Of a DNA stretch of 64,000 bases, positions 36,767 through 47,037 are shown piece by piece (the stretch's first letter is position 1; every line of letters begins with the position of its first letter). This stretch comes from Bacteroidota bacterium. GTDB lineage: Bacteria > Bacteroidota > Bacteroidia > AKYH767-A > OLB10. The notes under the pieces were generated by a model. It did no database searches, was not told the DNA's origin, and worked only from the letters and a program-made list of their open reading frames with translations. The position numbers were made by a program, and so were the translations under genes. Location of the stretch: contig JADKIC010000005.1 in NCBI GenBank assembly GCA_016721435.1, positions 94,572 through 158,571 of the forward strand, written 5' to 3'.

Positions 36767-39052
36767 ATGAAAAACAAAAATTATAGAGCAGCCCTAATAC
36801 TATTCGGAATAGTATTGCTGTCGACTCATATCACCAGCGCTCAACTGAGCAAGGGACCCCGTGCGGAACTTGCTGCCATTACAAAAACCAATCCTGCTAC
36901 AGGCTGGATCTACTTTAAAGACAACCTGCAACTTACTCCGGAAGCATTGTTTCATCAGCACAAGCAAGCCTTTGCTTTAAATGCAGATGATGAAATGCGA
37001 TTCGACAGAAGTATGGAGATGCACCTTACCGGTATGCAGCAATATAAATACCAGCAGTACTACAAGAATATAAAAGTACATGGTGCGGTGGCCAATCTCT
37101 ATTTGAAAGATGGTCTGGTAGTAAAAGCAAACGGACGCCTGGTACATGATCTCCATAAAAACACTGCTCCGGTAATTGGAGAAGAAAAAGCACTGGCTTC
37201 AGCGCTGGCTCATCTCCCGGCAAATGATTATGGCTGGACCGACATTCGCTATGTTGAACGCTACAGAAAATCAAAAAAGGATCCTGCAGCCGACCCTTCC
37301 CCTCATGGAGAATTAATGTTCATGTATAAAAGAGAACGTTCAGGTTATAGTGCGGAAGATTATCGTCTTTGTTGGAAATTTGATGTGCCGATGACGAGAT
37401 CCACATCGTATACGGTCTTTGTAGATGCAGAAGATGCCACCATCATCAACAAACTACCGCTCACGCATAGCTGCGGCGCCACAACGGTGAACACGCCATT
37501 TAACGGAGCCCAAACCATCTACACCTCTCAACGAAATACCTGTAACAATTCACAATACTGGGAATTGACGGATGATTGCGGAGTGCTGATAGAAATTATC
37601 GATGATAATTTTGGTGGTACTGAAACGCCGGTATGCAACAGCAGCAGTTCAAATACATGGCCAATAAACACCGGAGGTACCGGAGATGGTATGCAGCTAA
37701 ATTTCGGCATGAGAAAAACGTACAATTTCTTCCTTTCCTATTTTAGCTGGAACAGTTATGACGATGCCGGTGGATCACTCGACTGCAGGATTAAATACAC
37801 ATTCACTGATGATAACGGAAATCCTACCGGAAACAATGCCCGTTATGATGCCTTCAATGAAGATTTTGACTTTGGGTATGGGACTTCAGGAACTGACGCT
37901 ACTGATTCTTACACAACACTGGATATCGTGGGTCACGAGTTTACGCATGGAGTGGATGATTATACAGCCGATCTTGATTATCAGGATGAGTCGGGTGCGA
38001 TGGATGAGTCCTTCGCAGATATCTTTGGTGAAGTGGTGGAAGTCTATACAGAAGGTACTCAACCGGCGGGTGAAGCCTGGAAAGTCGCTAACGATAAGAG
38101 TACCGGAGCCATCCGGAACATGGCTGATCCGGTAAGCTGGGGGCATCCCGACACCTACTTAGGAACCAACTGGTACTCCGGATCAAATGATAACGGTGGT
38201 GTACATACGAATAGCGGTGTCCAGAACCATTGTTTCTACCTGATGTGCGAAGGCGGAAGCGGTTATAACAGCAATGGGGATTATTATAACGTGTCCGGAA
38301 TGGGTATCGCTGATGCCAAAGAAATCGCCTTTCTTGCTCACCAATATCTTTGGGGAACGGCGGATTTCATTGACGGACGTGATGCATGGTTGGAAGCCGC
38401 GAGCGATATCTATGGCTCATGCTCCAGTCAGGCTATTCAAACCGGCAATGCCTGGTATGCAGTGGGTGTAGGAGCGCAGAGTCCATTCAATACACAACTG
38501 GTTATGGGTACGATTGTGGCACTGGTGGGTGATGCAACCTTTCAGGCGATAGAAAGCGTATTTACTACCGGAAATGTTGAAATAGTTTCCACTTCCGGCG
38601 GACCCTTCGAAGCACGATTTCTTGCAGGTGTAGATGTTACGTTAAATGTAGGATTCACTGCAGAAAGTGGTACTGCATTTGTAGCGGACATTAATCCATG
38701 CTCTATCACCCTGCACAATGCGTTGCGAACACTTCCTCCACCGGTTGTAATTCCATCCTCCATTGAAAAAGTGAAAGAAACGACTGAAGTGCTAAAGATA
38801 ACGGCATCTCCCAATCCATTTAAGGAGATGTTGCGTCTGGATTTCGAAAGTGACGCTTCTCTGGACAATGCTACTATCACGGTATTCGACCTAAACGGCA
38901 GAATCGTGTATAAAGAAGATAACTTCATCATCCATAATGGACAAAACTCCAAACTCCTTGAGTTAGCTATCCTGCAGGAGGGGATTTACTTTCTGGAAGT
39001 AACTCATGCTACAGGAAGATTAGCCCGAAATAAAGTGATAAAAATGAAATAA
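36767..39052 (+). CDS. Secreted M4 (thermolysin-family) metalloprotease with T9SS domain
   Basis: 761 residues: signal peptide to TSAQ (about 26); FTP/PepSY-like pro-domain (about 30-200, GMQQYKYQQYYKNIKVHGAV); catalytic domain with HEFTH (His codon 37934-37936) and the third ligand in ESGAMDESFADIFGE; active-site His in GGVHTNSGVQNHCFYL. A C-terminal linker with SIEKVKETTEV leads to the T9SS domain (ASPNPFKEMLRLDFESD to RNKVIKMK). A neutral extracellular endopeptidase autoprocessed by the pro-domain. The last 58 bases and following terminator are repeated at 40560. Confidence 0.93.
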   Translation: MKNKNYRAALILFGIVLLSTHITSAQLSKGPRAELAAITKTNPATGWIYFKDNLQLTPEALFHQHKQAFALNADDEMRFDRSMEMHLTGMQQYKYQQYYKNIKVHGAVANLYLKDGLVVKANGRLVHDLHKNTAPVIGEEKALASALAHLPANDYGWTDIRYVERYRKSKKDPAADPSPHGELMFMYKRERSGYSAEDYRLCWKFDVPMTRSTSYTVFVDAEDATIINKLPLTHSCGATTVNTPFNGAQTIYTSQRNTCNNSQYWELTDDCGVLIEIIDDNFGGTETPVCNSSSSNTWPINTGGTGDGMQLNFGMRKTYNFFLSYFSWNSYDDAGGSLDCRIKYTFTDDNGNPTGNNARYDAFNEDFDFGYGTSGTDATDSYTTLDIVGHEFTHGVDDYTADLDYQDESGAMDESFADIFGEVVEVYTEGTQPAGEAWKVANDKSTGAIRNMADPVSWGHPDTYLGTNWYSGSNDNGGVHTNSGVQNHCFYLMCEGGSGYNSNGDYYNVSGMGIADAKEIAFLAHQYLWGTADFIDGRDAWLEAASDIYGSCSSQAIQTGNAWYAVGVGAQSPFNTQLVMGTIVALVGDATFQAIESVFTTGNVEIVSTSGGPFEARFLAGVDVTLNVGFTAESGTAFVADINPCSITLHNALRTLPPPVVIPSSIEKVKETTEVLKITASPNPFKEMLRLDFESDASLDNATITVFDLNGRIVYKEDNFIIHNGQNSKLLELAILQEGIYFLEVTHATGRLARNKVIKMK

Positions 39053-39742
39053 AACAATCCGATTTTTTAAATAATGGAACCCGGCAGGAAATTTTCTTGT
39101 CGGGTTTTTTATTTTCAGATATTTACTGCAAATAAAAACCATCGATTGTATGTGCGCTGAGTCCTTGAAAAGAGAGTACTAATGACACTCACCTTGTTTC
39201 TATTTATAGGGTTGACGAATACAAAGACAGCTTTTGCTCAATCGGTTTTTAAAATACCATCTTTCACCGGAAAAACATTAGGTAATAAAACAGTAGACAG
39301 TCTGTATTTCAAAGACAAGCTCACTTTGATATCTTTCTTCTACATTGGTTGCGCTCCTTGCATGAGAGAGATACCTGTTCTGAACAGACTTCAAAAGCAT
39401 TATGCAGGGAAGCCGGTTCAATTGCTCGCCATTGGGTCACATCCGCCGGCTCAACTGGCAGTATTTGATCCGGGAGATAGTTCAAATACAGAAACTATTA
39501 CCCGATACCGAACCGAAAAAATTCACTACGATATTCTACCCGAATGTACCGATGAAAGCACTTCCGGCAATGCTTCCCGTTGCTTTACACTGTCCAGATT
39601 ATTTGGCGTGAATGCGTATCCCACTTCCTTTGTCGTAAATGGAAAGGGAGAAATCCTGATGACGACGGAAGGATTCCCGATGAGAGAAAATGCAGAAGAG
39701 ACGTTTCAGGAGATGGTGAAGATGGTGGATGGATATTTGAAA
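38995..39742 (+). repeat. Segmental duplication, copy 1
   Basis: About 748 bp matching 40560-41309 at an offset of about 1,565 bp. It holds the last 58 bases of the M4 protease gene, its terminator and a thioredoxin-like gene. The copies are nearly identical except for a cluster of mostly silent changes at about 39285-39405. Confidence 0.92.
39078..39106 (+). terminator. Rho-independent terminator after the M4 protease
   Basis: AACCCG / CGGGTT stem extended by weaker pairs, then TTTTTT. Duplicated at 40643-40671. Confidence 0.75.
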
Positions 39743-39745
39743 TGA
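39182..39745 (+). CDS. Thioredoxin-like (TlpA/redoxin) protein, copy 1
   Basis: 187 residues. N-terminal signal-like segment (MTLTLFLFIGLTNTKTAFAQ), thioredoxin fold with C57-AP-C60 in FFYIGCAPCMREIPVLNRL, and cis-Pro in VNAYPTSFVVNGKG. A probable periplasmic or envelope thiol-disulfide reductase. An upstream in-frame ATG is cut off by a stop in this copy, whereas copy 2 keeps it open, so the true start is uncertain. Frame intact here. Confidence 0.85.
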   Translation: MTLTLFLFIGLTNTKTAFAQSVFKIPSFTGKTLGNKTVDSLYFKDKLTLISFFYIGCAPCMREIPVLNRLQKHYAGKPVQLLAIGSHPPAQLAVFDPGDSSNTETITRYRTEKIHYDILPECTDESTSGNASRCFTLSRLFGVNAYPTSFVVNGKGEILMTTEGFPMRENAEETFQEMVKMVDGYLK

Positions 39746-39851
39746 GGAAACATGATTTTAACAAACACTAATACTTTTTTACTACTCTTAATAAAAAATG
39801 ATAAGAGAAGTCAAACTGACCTCCCTTATCATTTAACCTATAAAGCAATAA

Positions 39852-40559
39852 TTAATTCACAACAATTGGTCTGCTAATTACTACACCATTTTCAGAAAGT
39901 AAACGATAAAAATAAATACCGCTACTCAATTCGGGAATTTCAACAAATTGAATACCACGAGTAGCATCCGCTTTACAATAGTGACTGTCCTTTTACATCT
40001 ATTAATTCGACGCTGACAACTTTCTCTTTCTCTGATGAAATGACCATTTGCGCTCCGGATTTAACCGGATTCGGATGACATTTCACTAATGAAACAGATG
40101 TTGGTGACGTCAAACCGGTAATTGCATCAACATCATATAAAATCACTTGTGTCGCACCATTACCTGCGATAAGCTTTGTACCATCAGGTGACCATTCAAC
40201 AGAGTAGACGTAAGAACCGGAAGTGTCAGGAATAGTTGCCAACAATGTCCCTGTTTCCAATTCCCAAATCTTTATGGTAGCATCAAAAGAGGCACTTGCA
40301 ATAAAAACGATTATCAGGCGAAATATCAATTTTATTAACATCGCCTGTATGCCCGGATATTACATTCACCGATGATCCTGTTATGGCATCGTAAATTCTT
40401 ATTTTATCATCGCGGCCACTAATTACAATTAACGAATCATCCCTGCTAAACTTTGCACATAACACATCGCTTGTACTACCGGTCAATGTCAATTCTAATG
40501 CACCGGCACTACTCCAGACTTTTGCGAGATTATCAGTGCCAGCAGTCACAATACGTTTC
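39852..40559 (-). pseudogene. WD40-repeat T9SS protein, 5'-truncated at a duplication junction
   Basis: C-terminal part of a WD40 beta-propeller with sorting domain. Readable blades: RIVTAGTDNLAKVW, LVISGRDDKIRIYDAITGSS, ASASFDATIKIWELETGTL and VYSVEWSPDGTKLIAGN. The T9SS tail runs from CHPNPVKSGAQMVIS to RPIVVN. Coding starts abruptly at 40559, exactly where the second copy of the duplicated segment begins, so the front of the propeller and any signal peptide are missing. Two frame slips (about 40310 and 39970) lie within. Orientation is opposite to both neighbours. A strain-chimeric assembly join would look the same. Confidence 0.8.
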
Positions 40560-41309
40560 GGAAGTAACTCATGCTACAGGAAGATTAGCCCGAAATAAAG
40601 TGATAAAAATGAAATAAAACAATCCGATTTTTTAAATAATGGAACCCGGCAGGAAATTTTCTTGTCGGGTTTTTTATTTTTCAGATATTTACTGCAAATA
40701 AAAAACCATCGATTGTATGTGCGCTGAGTCCTTGAAAAGAGATGTACTAATGACACTCACCTTGTTTCTATTTATAGGGTTGACGAATACAAAGACAGCT
40801 TTTGCTCAATCGGTTTTTAAAATACCATCTTTCACCGGAAAAACATTAAGCAATAAAACCGTTGACAGCCTCTATTTCAAAGACAAACTCACCTTGATTT
40901 CCTTCTTTTATATCGGTTGCGCGCCTTGTATGAGAGAAATACCTGTTCTGAACAGACTTAATAAGCACTATGCAGGGAAGCCGGTTCAATTGCTCGCCAT
41001 CGGGTCACATCCGCCGGCTCAACTGGCAGTATTTGATCCGGGAGATAGTTCCAATACAGAAACTATTACCCGATACCGAACCGAAAAATTCACTACGATA
41101 TTCTACCCGAATGTACCGATGAAAGCACTTCCGGCAATGCTTCCCGTTGCTTTACACTGTCCCGATTGTTTGGCGTGAATGCGTATCCCACTTCCTTTGT
41201 CGTAAATGGAAAAGGAGAAATTCTGATGACGACGGAAGGATTCCCGATGAGAGAAAATGCAGAGGAGACGTTTCAGGAGATGGTGAAGATAGTGGATGGA
41301 TATTTGAAA
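40560..41309 (+). repeat. Segmental duplication, copy 2
   Basis: Second copy of 38995-39742. It begins inside the M4 protease coding end, abutting the truncated WD40 gene. Confidence 0.92.
40643..40671 (+). terminator. Duplicated terminator
   Basis: Copy of the 39078 hairpin, with no gene of its own upstream: only 58 bases of M4 protease tail precede it. Confidence 0.65.
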
Positions 41310-41324
41310 CGGGAATACCGATAG
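40750..41324 (+). CDS. Thioredoxin-like protein, copy 2, frameshifted
   Basis: Same protein as 39182-39745, with CAPC motif and signal-like N-terminus. An A-run of five instead of six near 41085 shifts the frame after RYRTEK; restored, it continues through FGVNAYPTSF to a stop at 41322-41324 with a slightly different tail (GYLKREYR). Most differences from copy 1 are silent, so selection acted on both for some time. An in-frame ATG at 40717 would extend the start by 11 residues. Confidence 0.8.
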
Positions 41325-41348
41325 CGTGTTTTAAGAAATAATCCGATC

Positions 41349-41852
41349 ATGAAAAACAAGTGGTGGAAATTACTCACGATTCTGGTGCTGGCTATCATTG
41401 GACTCAGTGCTCTTCCCGCAGGTTATAGTTTTATGACTGATCCTTCCGGAGCCGGTATTGGTCTAACGATTGAATATCTGCGCTACTCCCCTTTCAATGA
41501 CTATTGGATTCCGGGTCTCGTCCTTTTTTGGGTAAATGGTGTAATGAATATTTTGGCTTTGTTAGCCATGCTCTTCAAGTTTAAATATTATCCTCAGTTC
41601 GTCATTTTACAAGGATTTCTTTTAACCGGCTGGATTGCCATTCAAATCATTATGGTCAGAGATTTTAATTTCCTCCATTTTTTCTGTCTGGGTTCGGGTT
41701 TATGGCTGATGATGGCCGGTACTCATTTTAAAAGGAATTGTGAGGTAAAGATTTACAAAAATGTTAACCCGTACACTATATGGTTTGTAATTCATATTTT
41801 CTACATTCGCAAAAAAAGAGTACTATGCATAGCGGAAAGAACTTCTCGTTAA
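41349..41852 (+). CDS. Small integral membrane protein, unknown
   Basis: 167 residues with four predicted membrane helices (about 8-28, 52-75, 82-102, 107-125) and little outside them. The motif YSFMTDPSGAGIGLTIEYLRYSPFNDYWIPGLVLF after helix 1 is broken here for length but is typical of an unnamed family in this phylum. The tail overlaps the bestrophin gene start by 28 bases, so the two are probably co-translated. Function unknown. Confidence 0.7.
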   Translation: MKNKWWKLLTILVLAIIGLSALPAGYSFMTDPSGAGIGLTIEYLRYSPFNDYWIPGLVLFWVNGVMNILALLAMLFKFKYYPQFVILQGFLLTGWIAIQIIMVRDFNFLHFFCLGSGLWLMMAGTHFKRNCEVKIYKNVNPYTIWFVIHIFYIRKKRVLCIAERTSR

Positions 41853-42843
41853 AGGAGGTTTTATACTGGACCCGAAGGGACATCTTTGGTCTACTATTGA
41901 TATCTGCCATTCCGGTCGTTTTATATGAATTGTTGGATTGGAAATGGCTTTCTATTCCCTGGTTGCCGATTGCATTGCTGGGTACTGCCGTAGCTTTTGT
42001 GGTAGGTTTTAAAAATAACGCCTCTTACGATCGGATGTGGGAAGCCCGAAAAGCCTGGGGTGCGATTACCAACGGCAGCAGGAGCTGGGGAATAATGGTG
42101 AAAGATTTTGTGACGAATAAACATGCGAAAGACACGATCTCAGAAAAAGAGATTCAACTTTAAAATTCAAGTTGATGAACTATCATTTTGCATGGCTCAC
42201 AGCGTTGCGTTTCCAACTGAGAGGCTCGGGTATGGGAAGCCATTTACAAAAACACAATCAGGAGTACAAAGATCAGTGGTTCATCGTGGAAGAACATAAT
42301 AAAGTGCTGAAGGAAGAATTGCAACACTACCTGAGTAACGAAGAAATAGAAGAAGTGATGACGACGTCCAATCGTGCAGCACAGCTGATAGCTAAACAAT
42401 CCGATCACCTGCGTGAATTGCTTGACCGCGGACTCATTGAAGATTTCCGACACATGGAATTGCAAAAGCTATTGGTAGAATTTTATAACCAGCAAGGTGT
42501 ATCAGAACGCATTAAAAATTTTCCCTATCCCCGGCAATTCGCCACTTTGAATTTATACTTCATCCGCATCTTTGTAGCGCTCGTCCCACTGGGCATGCTG
42601 AAAGAATTTGATTCCATGGGTGAAGATCTGATCTGGCTTTCTATTCCTTTCAGTGCATTATCTACATGGATCTTTACCACCATGGAGAAAATAGGGGAAT
42701 CAACGGAAAGCCCTTTTGAAGGCAGCGCGAACGATGTACCGATTACAGCCATCAGCAGAAGCATTGAAATCGATTTAAAAGAGATGTTTCAAATGCCTGA
42801 TATTCCTAAACCATTGAAACCCGTTAATAATATATTACTCTAA
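41825..42843 (+). CDS. Bestrophin-family anion channel, one frameshift
   Basis: Pentameric anion channel family (bestrophin, RFP-TM/UPF0187). The first part has YWTRRDIFGLLLISAIPVVL, a membrane hairpin and the signature FKNNASYDRMWEARKAWGAI. The second has FAWLTALRFQLR, EFRHMELQKLL-like helices, YPRQFATLNLYFIRIFVAL and the late PFEGSANDVPITAISRSIEI. The frame slips near 42160-42170 (one base lost). Corrected length is about 339. It is followed after 11 bp by beta-carbonic anhydrase, which suggests a bicarbonate-related role, as proposed for some algal bestrophins (inference). Confidence 0.88.
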
Positions 42844-42854
42844 ACGCAACAACC

Positions 42855-43490
42855 ATGTTTGAAAATATCTTTAAAAACAATGAAAAGTGGGTGGCAAACA
42901 AATTAAAAGTTGACCCGGACTATTTTCGTAAACTGGCTCAGGGGCAGCATCCGGAATATTTGTATATCGGCTGCTCGGATAGCCGGGTAACCGCCGAAGA
43001 CCTGATGGGCGTAGAACCCGGCGAAGTTTTTATTCATCGCAATATTGCCAACCTTGTTGTGAGTACGGATAATAATATCAATGCAGTCGTGCAATATGCG
43101 GTTGAACATTTGAAAGTAAAACATATCATCATCTGTGGACATTATGAATGCGGCGGCGTCAAGGCAGCATTAAACCCCAGTGATATGGGACAGTTGAACA
43201 GCTGGTTGCAAACATTGCGTGATGTGTACCGGCTGCACCAACGCGAACTGGATGCCATTACCGATGTACAAAAGCGGTTTGATCGACTTGTAGAACTGAA
43301 TGTCAGGGAGCAATGCATCAATATTATTAAGATAGATCACGTACAAAAGTCCTGGTACAAAACCGGCTATCCGCAAATATGGGGATGGGTGTTTGATGTA
43401 CATACGGGAAAAATCAAAGACCTGGAGTTGAAGATGGAAGAGGAGTTTTCATCGATCAGGAATATCTATGACTTGCGGCCTTTGGGCTAG
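42855..43490 (+). CDS. can: Beta-carbonic anhydrase
   Basis: 211 residues; interconverts CO2 and bicarbonate. Zinc ligands Cys40, His96 and Cys99 lie in YIGCSDSRV and ICGHYECGG, with the Asp42-Arg44 dyad in CSDSR. The order GVEPGEVFIHRNIANLV and QYAVEHLKVKHI is canonical for the can/cynT type. Cytosolic. Located directly after the bestrophin gene, probably one operon. Confidence 0.95.
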   Translation: MFENIFKNNEKWVANKLKVDPDYFRKLAQGQHPEYLYIGCSDSRVTAEDLMGVEPGEVFIHRNIANLVVSTDNNINAVVQYAVEHLKVKHIIICGHYECGGVKAALNPSDMGQLNSWLQTLRDVYRLHQRELDAITDVQKRFDRLVELNVREQCINIIKIDHVQKSWYKTGYPQIWGWVFDVHTGKIKDLELKMEEEFSSIRNIYDLRPLG

Positions 43491-43738
43491 AAGTTCGTCT
43501 TGGATATTGCTCGCAGCAATCCGTTTCAGCCGGTATTCGACTTTCTTCAAATTTTTAATTCCTTCCTGACTAAATATCAACTTTCCTTTTACAACTCTCT
43601 TCTTTTCAAATTTTGCAATTGCAAATAGCTCTTTTGACGTCTTTTGTCGATGAATTTCAACCGAATGTCGTTTTCATTCTATTGGTCCAACTTTTAAAAA
43701 GTATTTTTATACATCTTTACCAACCCTAAATAATACCT

Positions 43739-46700
43739 ATGAAACGACATTACCTCCTGTTGGCTTGCCTGCTTACGATCACCCTCTCTGCCTTCGCACA
43801 AAAGAAAAAGGCTGAAACGAGCACCTCCACTCCGAATCTCTTTTCAGATACCACCTTCGCCGGACTCACCTTTCGTTCTATTGGTCCTGCGATCACCTCA
43901 GGACGTATTGCAGATATTGCCGTCAATCCGAAAAACACCAGCGAATATTATGTAGCTGCTGCATCGGGTGGAGTTTGGAAAACCGTGAATGCCGGGATTA
44001 CCTACGAACCTGTTTTTGAAAAAGAAGGAGCCTATTCCATCGGATGTGTTACCATTGACCCTAACAACACCAATGTGGTATGGGTAGGTACCGGAGAAAA
44101 TAATAACCAGCGCAGTGTAGCGTATGGAGATGGTGTTTATAAATCGGAAGATGGAGGCAAGAACTGGAAGAATATGGGCTTGAAGAACTCCGAGCACATA
44201 GGCATGATCGTTATAGATCCGAAAAATTCCGATATCGTTTATGTAGCTGCTTACGGACCTCTCTGGAGTGCCGGTGGTGATCGTGGCATCTATAAAACAA
44301 CCGACGGAGGCAAGACCTGGACAGCAGTACTCAACGTAAGCGAAAACACCGGATGCAATGAAGTGCATATGGATCCACGTAACAGCAATATTCTTTACGC
44401 GACTGCTCATCAGCGTCGCCGGCAGGTATTTACCTACATCAGTGGCGGACCGGAGTCGGCTGTTTATAAAAGTACTGATGCCGGTGCGACATGGAATAAA
44501 ATTCACAAAGGATTACCTTCTGTTGATATGGGACGTATCGGCATGGCCATCTCTCCGGTTAACCCCGATATTATTTATTGTATGATTGAAGCTGCTGATA
44601 AAAAAGGAGGCACTTTCCGTTCTGTAGATCGCGGTGCCAGTTGGGAAAAAAGAAGCGATGTCAGCACCTCCGGAAATTATTATCAGGAAATTTTTGCTGA
44701 TCCGAAAGAGGAAAACAAACTTTACTATATGGATTTCTGGATCAATGTTTCTTTTGATGCAGGAAAGACATTTAAAGCCATTGGAGAGCGGTATAAACAT
44801 GTCGACAATCACGCGCTTTGGGTGAATCCTTCCAACACCAATCATATGCTGAGCGGTTGTGATGGCGGACTCTATGAAACATTTGACGGAGCGGCCAACT
44901 GGGAATTCAAAGCCAATCTTCCGGTCACCCAATTTTATAAAGTGGCTGTTGACAATGCCGAACCTTTCTATAACGTTTATGGAGGTACGCAAGACAACAA
45001 TACCCTTGGCGGGCCTTCACGTACCAAGAGTGCCAATGGTATTCATAACATGGACTGGTATTTCACGGTGGGAGGAGATGGCTTTGAGACGGTGGTTGAC
45101 CCGAAAGATCCCAATATCGTTTACTCTTTATGGCAATACGGAGGACTTGTTCGCTACGATAAAAAAAGCGGAGAGAACCTCGACATCAAACCCATCGAAG
45201 GAGAAAACGAACCTGCCCTGCGCTGGAACTGGGATGCACCACTCATCATCTCCAAATTCAGCAATACCCGGCTTTACTTTGGCGCCAACAAACTCTTTCG
45301 CAGCGATGACCGCGGTGAAAACTGGACCGCAATCAGCGGAGATCTTTCCGCGCAAATCGATCGTAATAAAATTGCGGTCATGGGAAAAGTATGGAGCATG
45401 GATGCGGTAGCGAAAAATCAATCTACGGATTTTTACGGACAGCTGGTGAGCATTGCCGAGTCTCCTTTCGATGAAAATCACCTCGTAGTGGGTACGGATG
45501 ATGGCCTCATTCAGGTCACGAAAGACGGAGGAAAAACATGGACCAAAACGAACAAGTTCCCCGGTGTTCCTGAACGGACGTATGTCAATCAAATCATTCC
45601 TTCCCGTCATGATAAAAATGTTTTCTACGCTACGTTTAACCATCACCGTTATGGCGATTTCAAACCCTATATCTACAAAAGCAACGACGGCGGTTTGAGC
45701 TGGACATCCATTACATCGAACTTACCACAACGTGGAAGTACCTATTGCATCGGCGAAGATCATGTCAATAAAAATCTGCTCTTCACCGGTACCGAATTTG
45801 GTGTTTACTTCAGCATTGACGGTGGATCAAAATGGATACGTTTAAAAGGAGGATTGCCCACCGTTGCAGTAAGAGATCTTGCTATTCAGGAGCGGGAAAA
45901 TGATTTGGTACTGGCTACCTTCGGACGTGGGTTTTATATTTTAGACGATTATACTCCTCTTCGTCATTTGAAAGCGGATGATGTAAACCGTCCGGCTGTA
46001 CTTTTTCCTGTAAAAGAAGGCCTTCAGTTTATCGAATATCAGGAGCATGGATTTCCGCTTAAGGGATTTCTCGGAGAGAGTTTCTTCGCTACACCCAATC
46101 CTAAAATCGGTGCGGTATTCACGTATTATCTGAAGGAAGACATTAAAACCATCAAGGAAAAGCGACAGGAACAAGAGAAAGAAAAAATCAAAAAAGGAGA
46201 ACCTGTTTATTATCCGTCAGCGGACAGCATCCGTCTAGAAGACAACCAACCGGAACCCTATTTACTCTTCACCATCACAGACGCTAACGGCAAGCCTGTA
46301 CGAAATATAAAAACTGCAGGGAAAAAAGGCCTTCATCGCATCAACTGGGACCTTCGCTATTCTCCGTTACGACCCATCACCTTCTATACTCCCGACCCCA
46401 ATAATCCATGGGATCAGCTATCTCCCGGACCATTGGCATTGCCCGGCAACTACACCGTATCCATTCAGAAATTTGAAGATGGTGTCATTACCGAAATGGT
46501 CCCGGCACAACCCTTCACGCTACGCTCGCTCAACCTCAATACACTTACCGCAACGGATAAAAAAGCATACGATGACTTCTGCAAAAAAGTAAACGAGTTG
46601 CGCAGAAATGCAGGCGCTGCCACTGAATTCAGAAACGAGCTGCACCATAAACTCAAGTACATCCGGCCTGCCTTACTTGAAACTCCTGCTGCCCCTTCCT

Positions 46701-47017
46701 CCCTTTCAGAAATTGTACAGAAAGCCCAGGAACGTATCAACAATGTCTCCGTAAAACTATTTGGAGATGGCGCAATGGCGAAGAGAGAATTCGAAACTGT
46801 ACCATCTATTAATGATCGTATAGGCAATATTGAATCGGGAATGTGGAGTACCACTACTGCCCCTACCGGTACTTACATGAAGTCGTTTGACATTGCAGCC
46901 AAACAACTGCAAGGTGCCATTGCTGAATTGAAATCCATTGCTGCTGACATTACTGCTATTGAAAAGCAATTGGACGCTCTAAAGGCACCCTGGACACCGG
47001 GAAGGAACCTGGAATAA
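43739..47017 (+). CDS. Large secreted BNR/sortilin-like beta-propeller protein
   Basis: 1,092 residues, intact. Signal peptide to SAFAQ (about 20). Two or more propellers carry at least nine Asp-box (BNR) repeats such as KSEDGGKNWK, KTTDGGKTWT, RSDDRGENWTA, VTKDGGKTWTK and FSIDGGSKWIR, as in VPS10/sortilin N-terminal and exo-alpha-sialidase-like proteins. After about 760 comes a helical and Fn3-like tail (GKKGLHRINWDLRYSPL; LPGNYTVSIQKFEDG) and a long coiled C-terminus. No T9SS domain, so it is probably periplasmic or outer-membrane associated. Biochemical role unknown for this family; not a proven hydrolase. Confidence 0.85.
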   Translation: MKRHYLLLACLLTITLSAFAQKKKAETSTSTPNLFSDTTFAGLTFRSIGPAITSGRIADIAVNPKNTSEYYVAAASGGVWKTVNAGITYEPVFEKEGAYSIGCVTIDPNNTNVVWVGTGENNNQRSVAYGDGVYKSEDGGKNWKNMGLKNSEHIGMIVIDPKNSDIVYVAAYGPLWSAGGDRGIYKTTDGGKTWTAVLNVSENTGCNEVHMDPRNSNILYATAHQRRRQVFTYISGGPESAVYKSTDAGATWNKIHKGLPSVDMGRIGMAISPVNPDIIYCMIEAADKKGGTFRSVDRGASWEKRSDVSTSGNYYQEIFADPKEENKLYYMDFWINVSFDAGKTFKAIGERYKHVDNHALWVNPSNTNHMLSGCDGGLYETFDGAANWEFKANLPVTQFYKVAVDNAEPFYNVYGGTQDNNTLGGPSRTKSANGIHNMDWYFTVGGDGFETVVDPKDPNIVYSLWQYGGLVRYDKKSGENLDIKPIEGENEPALRWNWDAPLIISKFSNTRLYFGANKLFRSDDRGENWTAISGDLSAQIDRNKIAVMGKVWSMDAVAKNQSTDFYGQLVSIAESPFDENHLVVGTDDGLIQVTKDGGKTWTKTNKFPGVPERTYVNQIIPSRHDKNVFYATFNHHRYGDFKPYIYKSNDGGLSWTSITSNLPQRGSTYCIGEDHVNKNLLFTGTEFGVYFSIDGGSKWIRLKGGLPTVAVRDLAIQERENDLVLATFGRGFYILDDYTPLRHLKADDVNRPAVLFPVKEGLQFIEYQEHGFPLKGFLGESFFATPNPKIGAVFTYYLKEDIKTIKEKRQEQEKEKIKKGEPVYYPSADSIRLEDNQPEPYLLFTITDANGKPVRNIKTAGKKGLHRINWDLRYSPLRPITFYTPDPNNPWDQLSPGPLALPGNYTVSIQKFEDGVITEMVPAQPFTLRSLNLNTLTATDKKAYDDFCKKVNELRRNAGAATEFRNELHHKLKYIRPALLETPAAPSSLSEIVQKAQERINNVSVKLFGDGAMAKREFETVPSINDRIGNIESGMWSTTTAPTGTYMKSFDIAAKQLQGAIAELKSIAADITAIEKQLDALKAPWTPGRNLE

Positions 47018-47037
47018 TTCAGACAAGAACAATTGGG

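Noticed and set aside
43491..43738. tRNA or small RNA in the gap
   Set aside because: No cloverleaf or CCA end, no terminator; nothing supportable.
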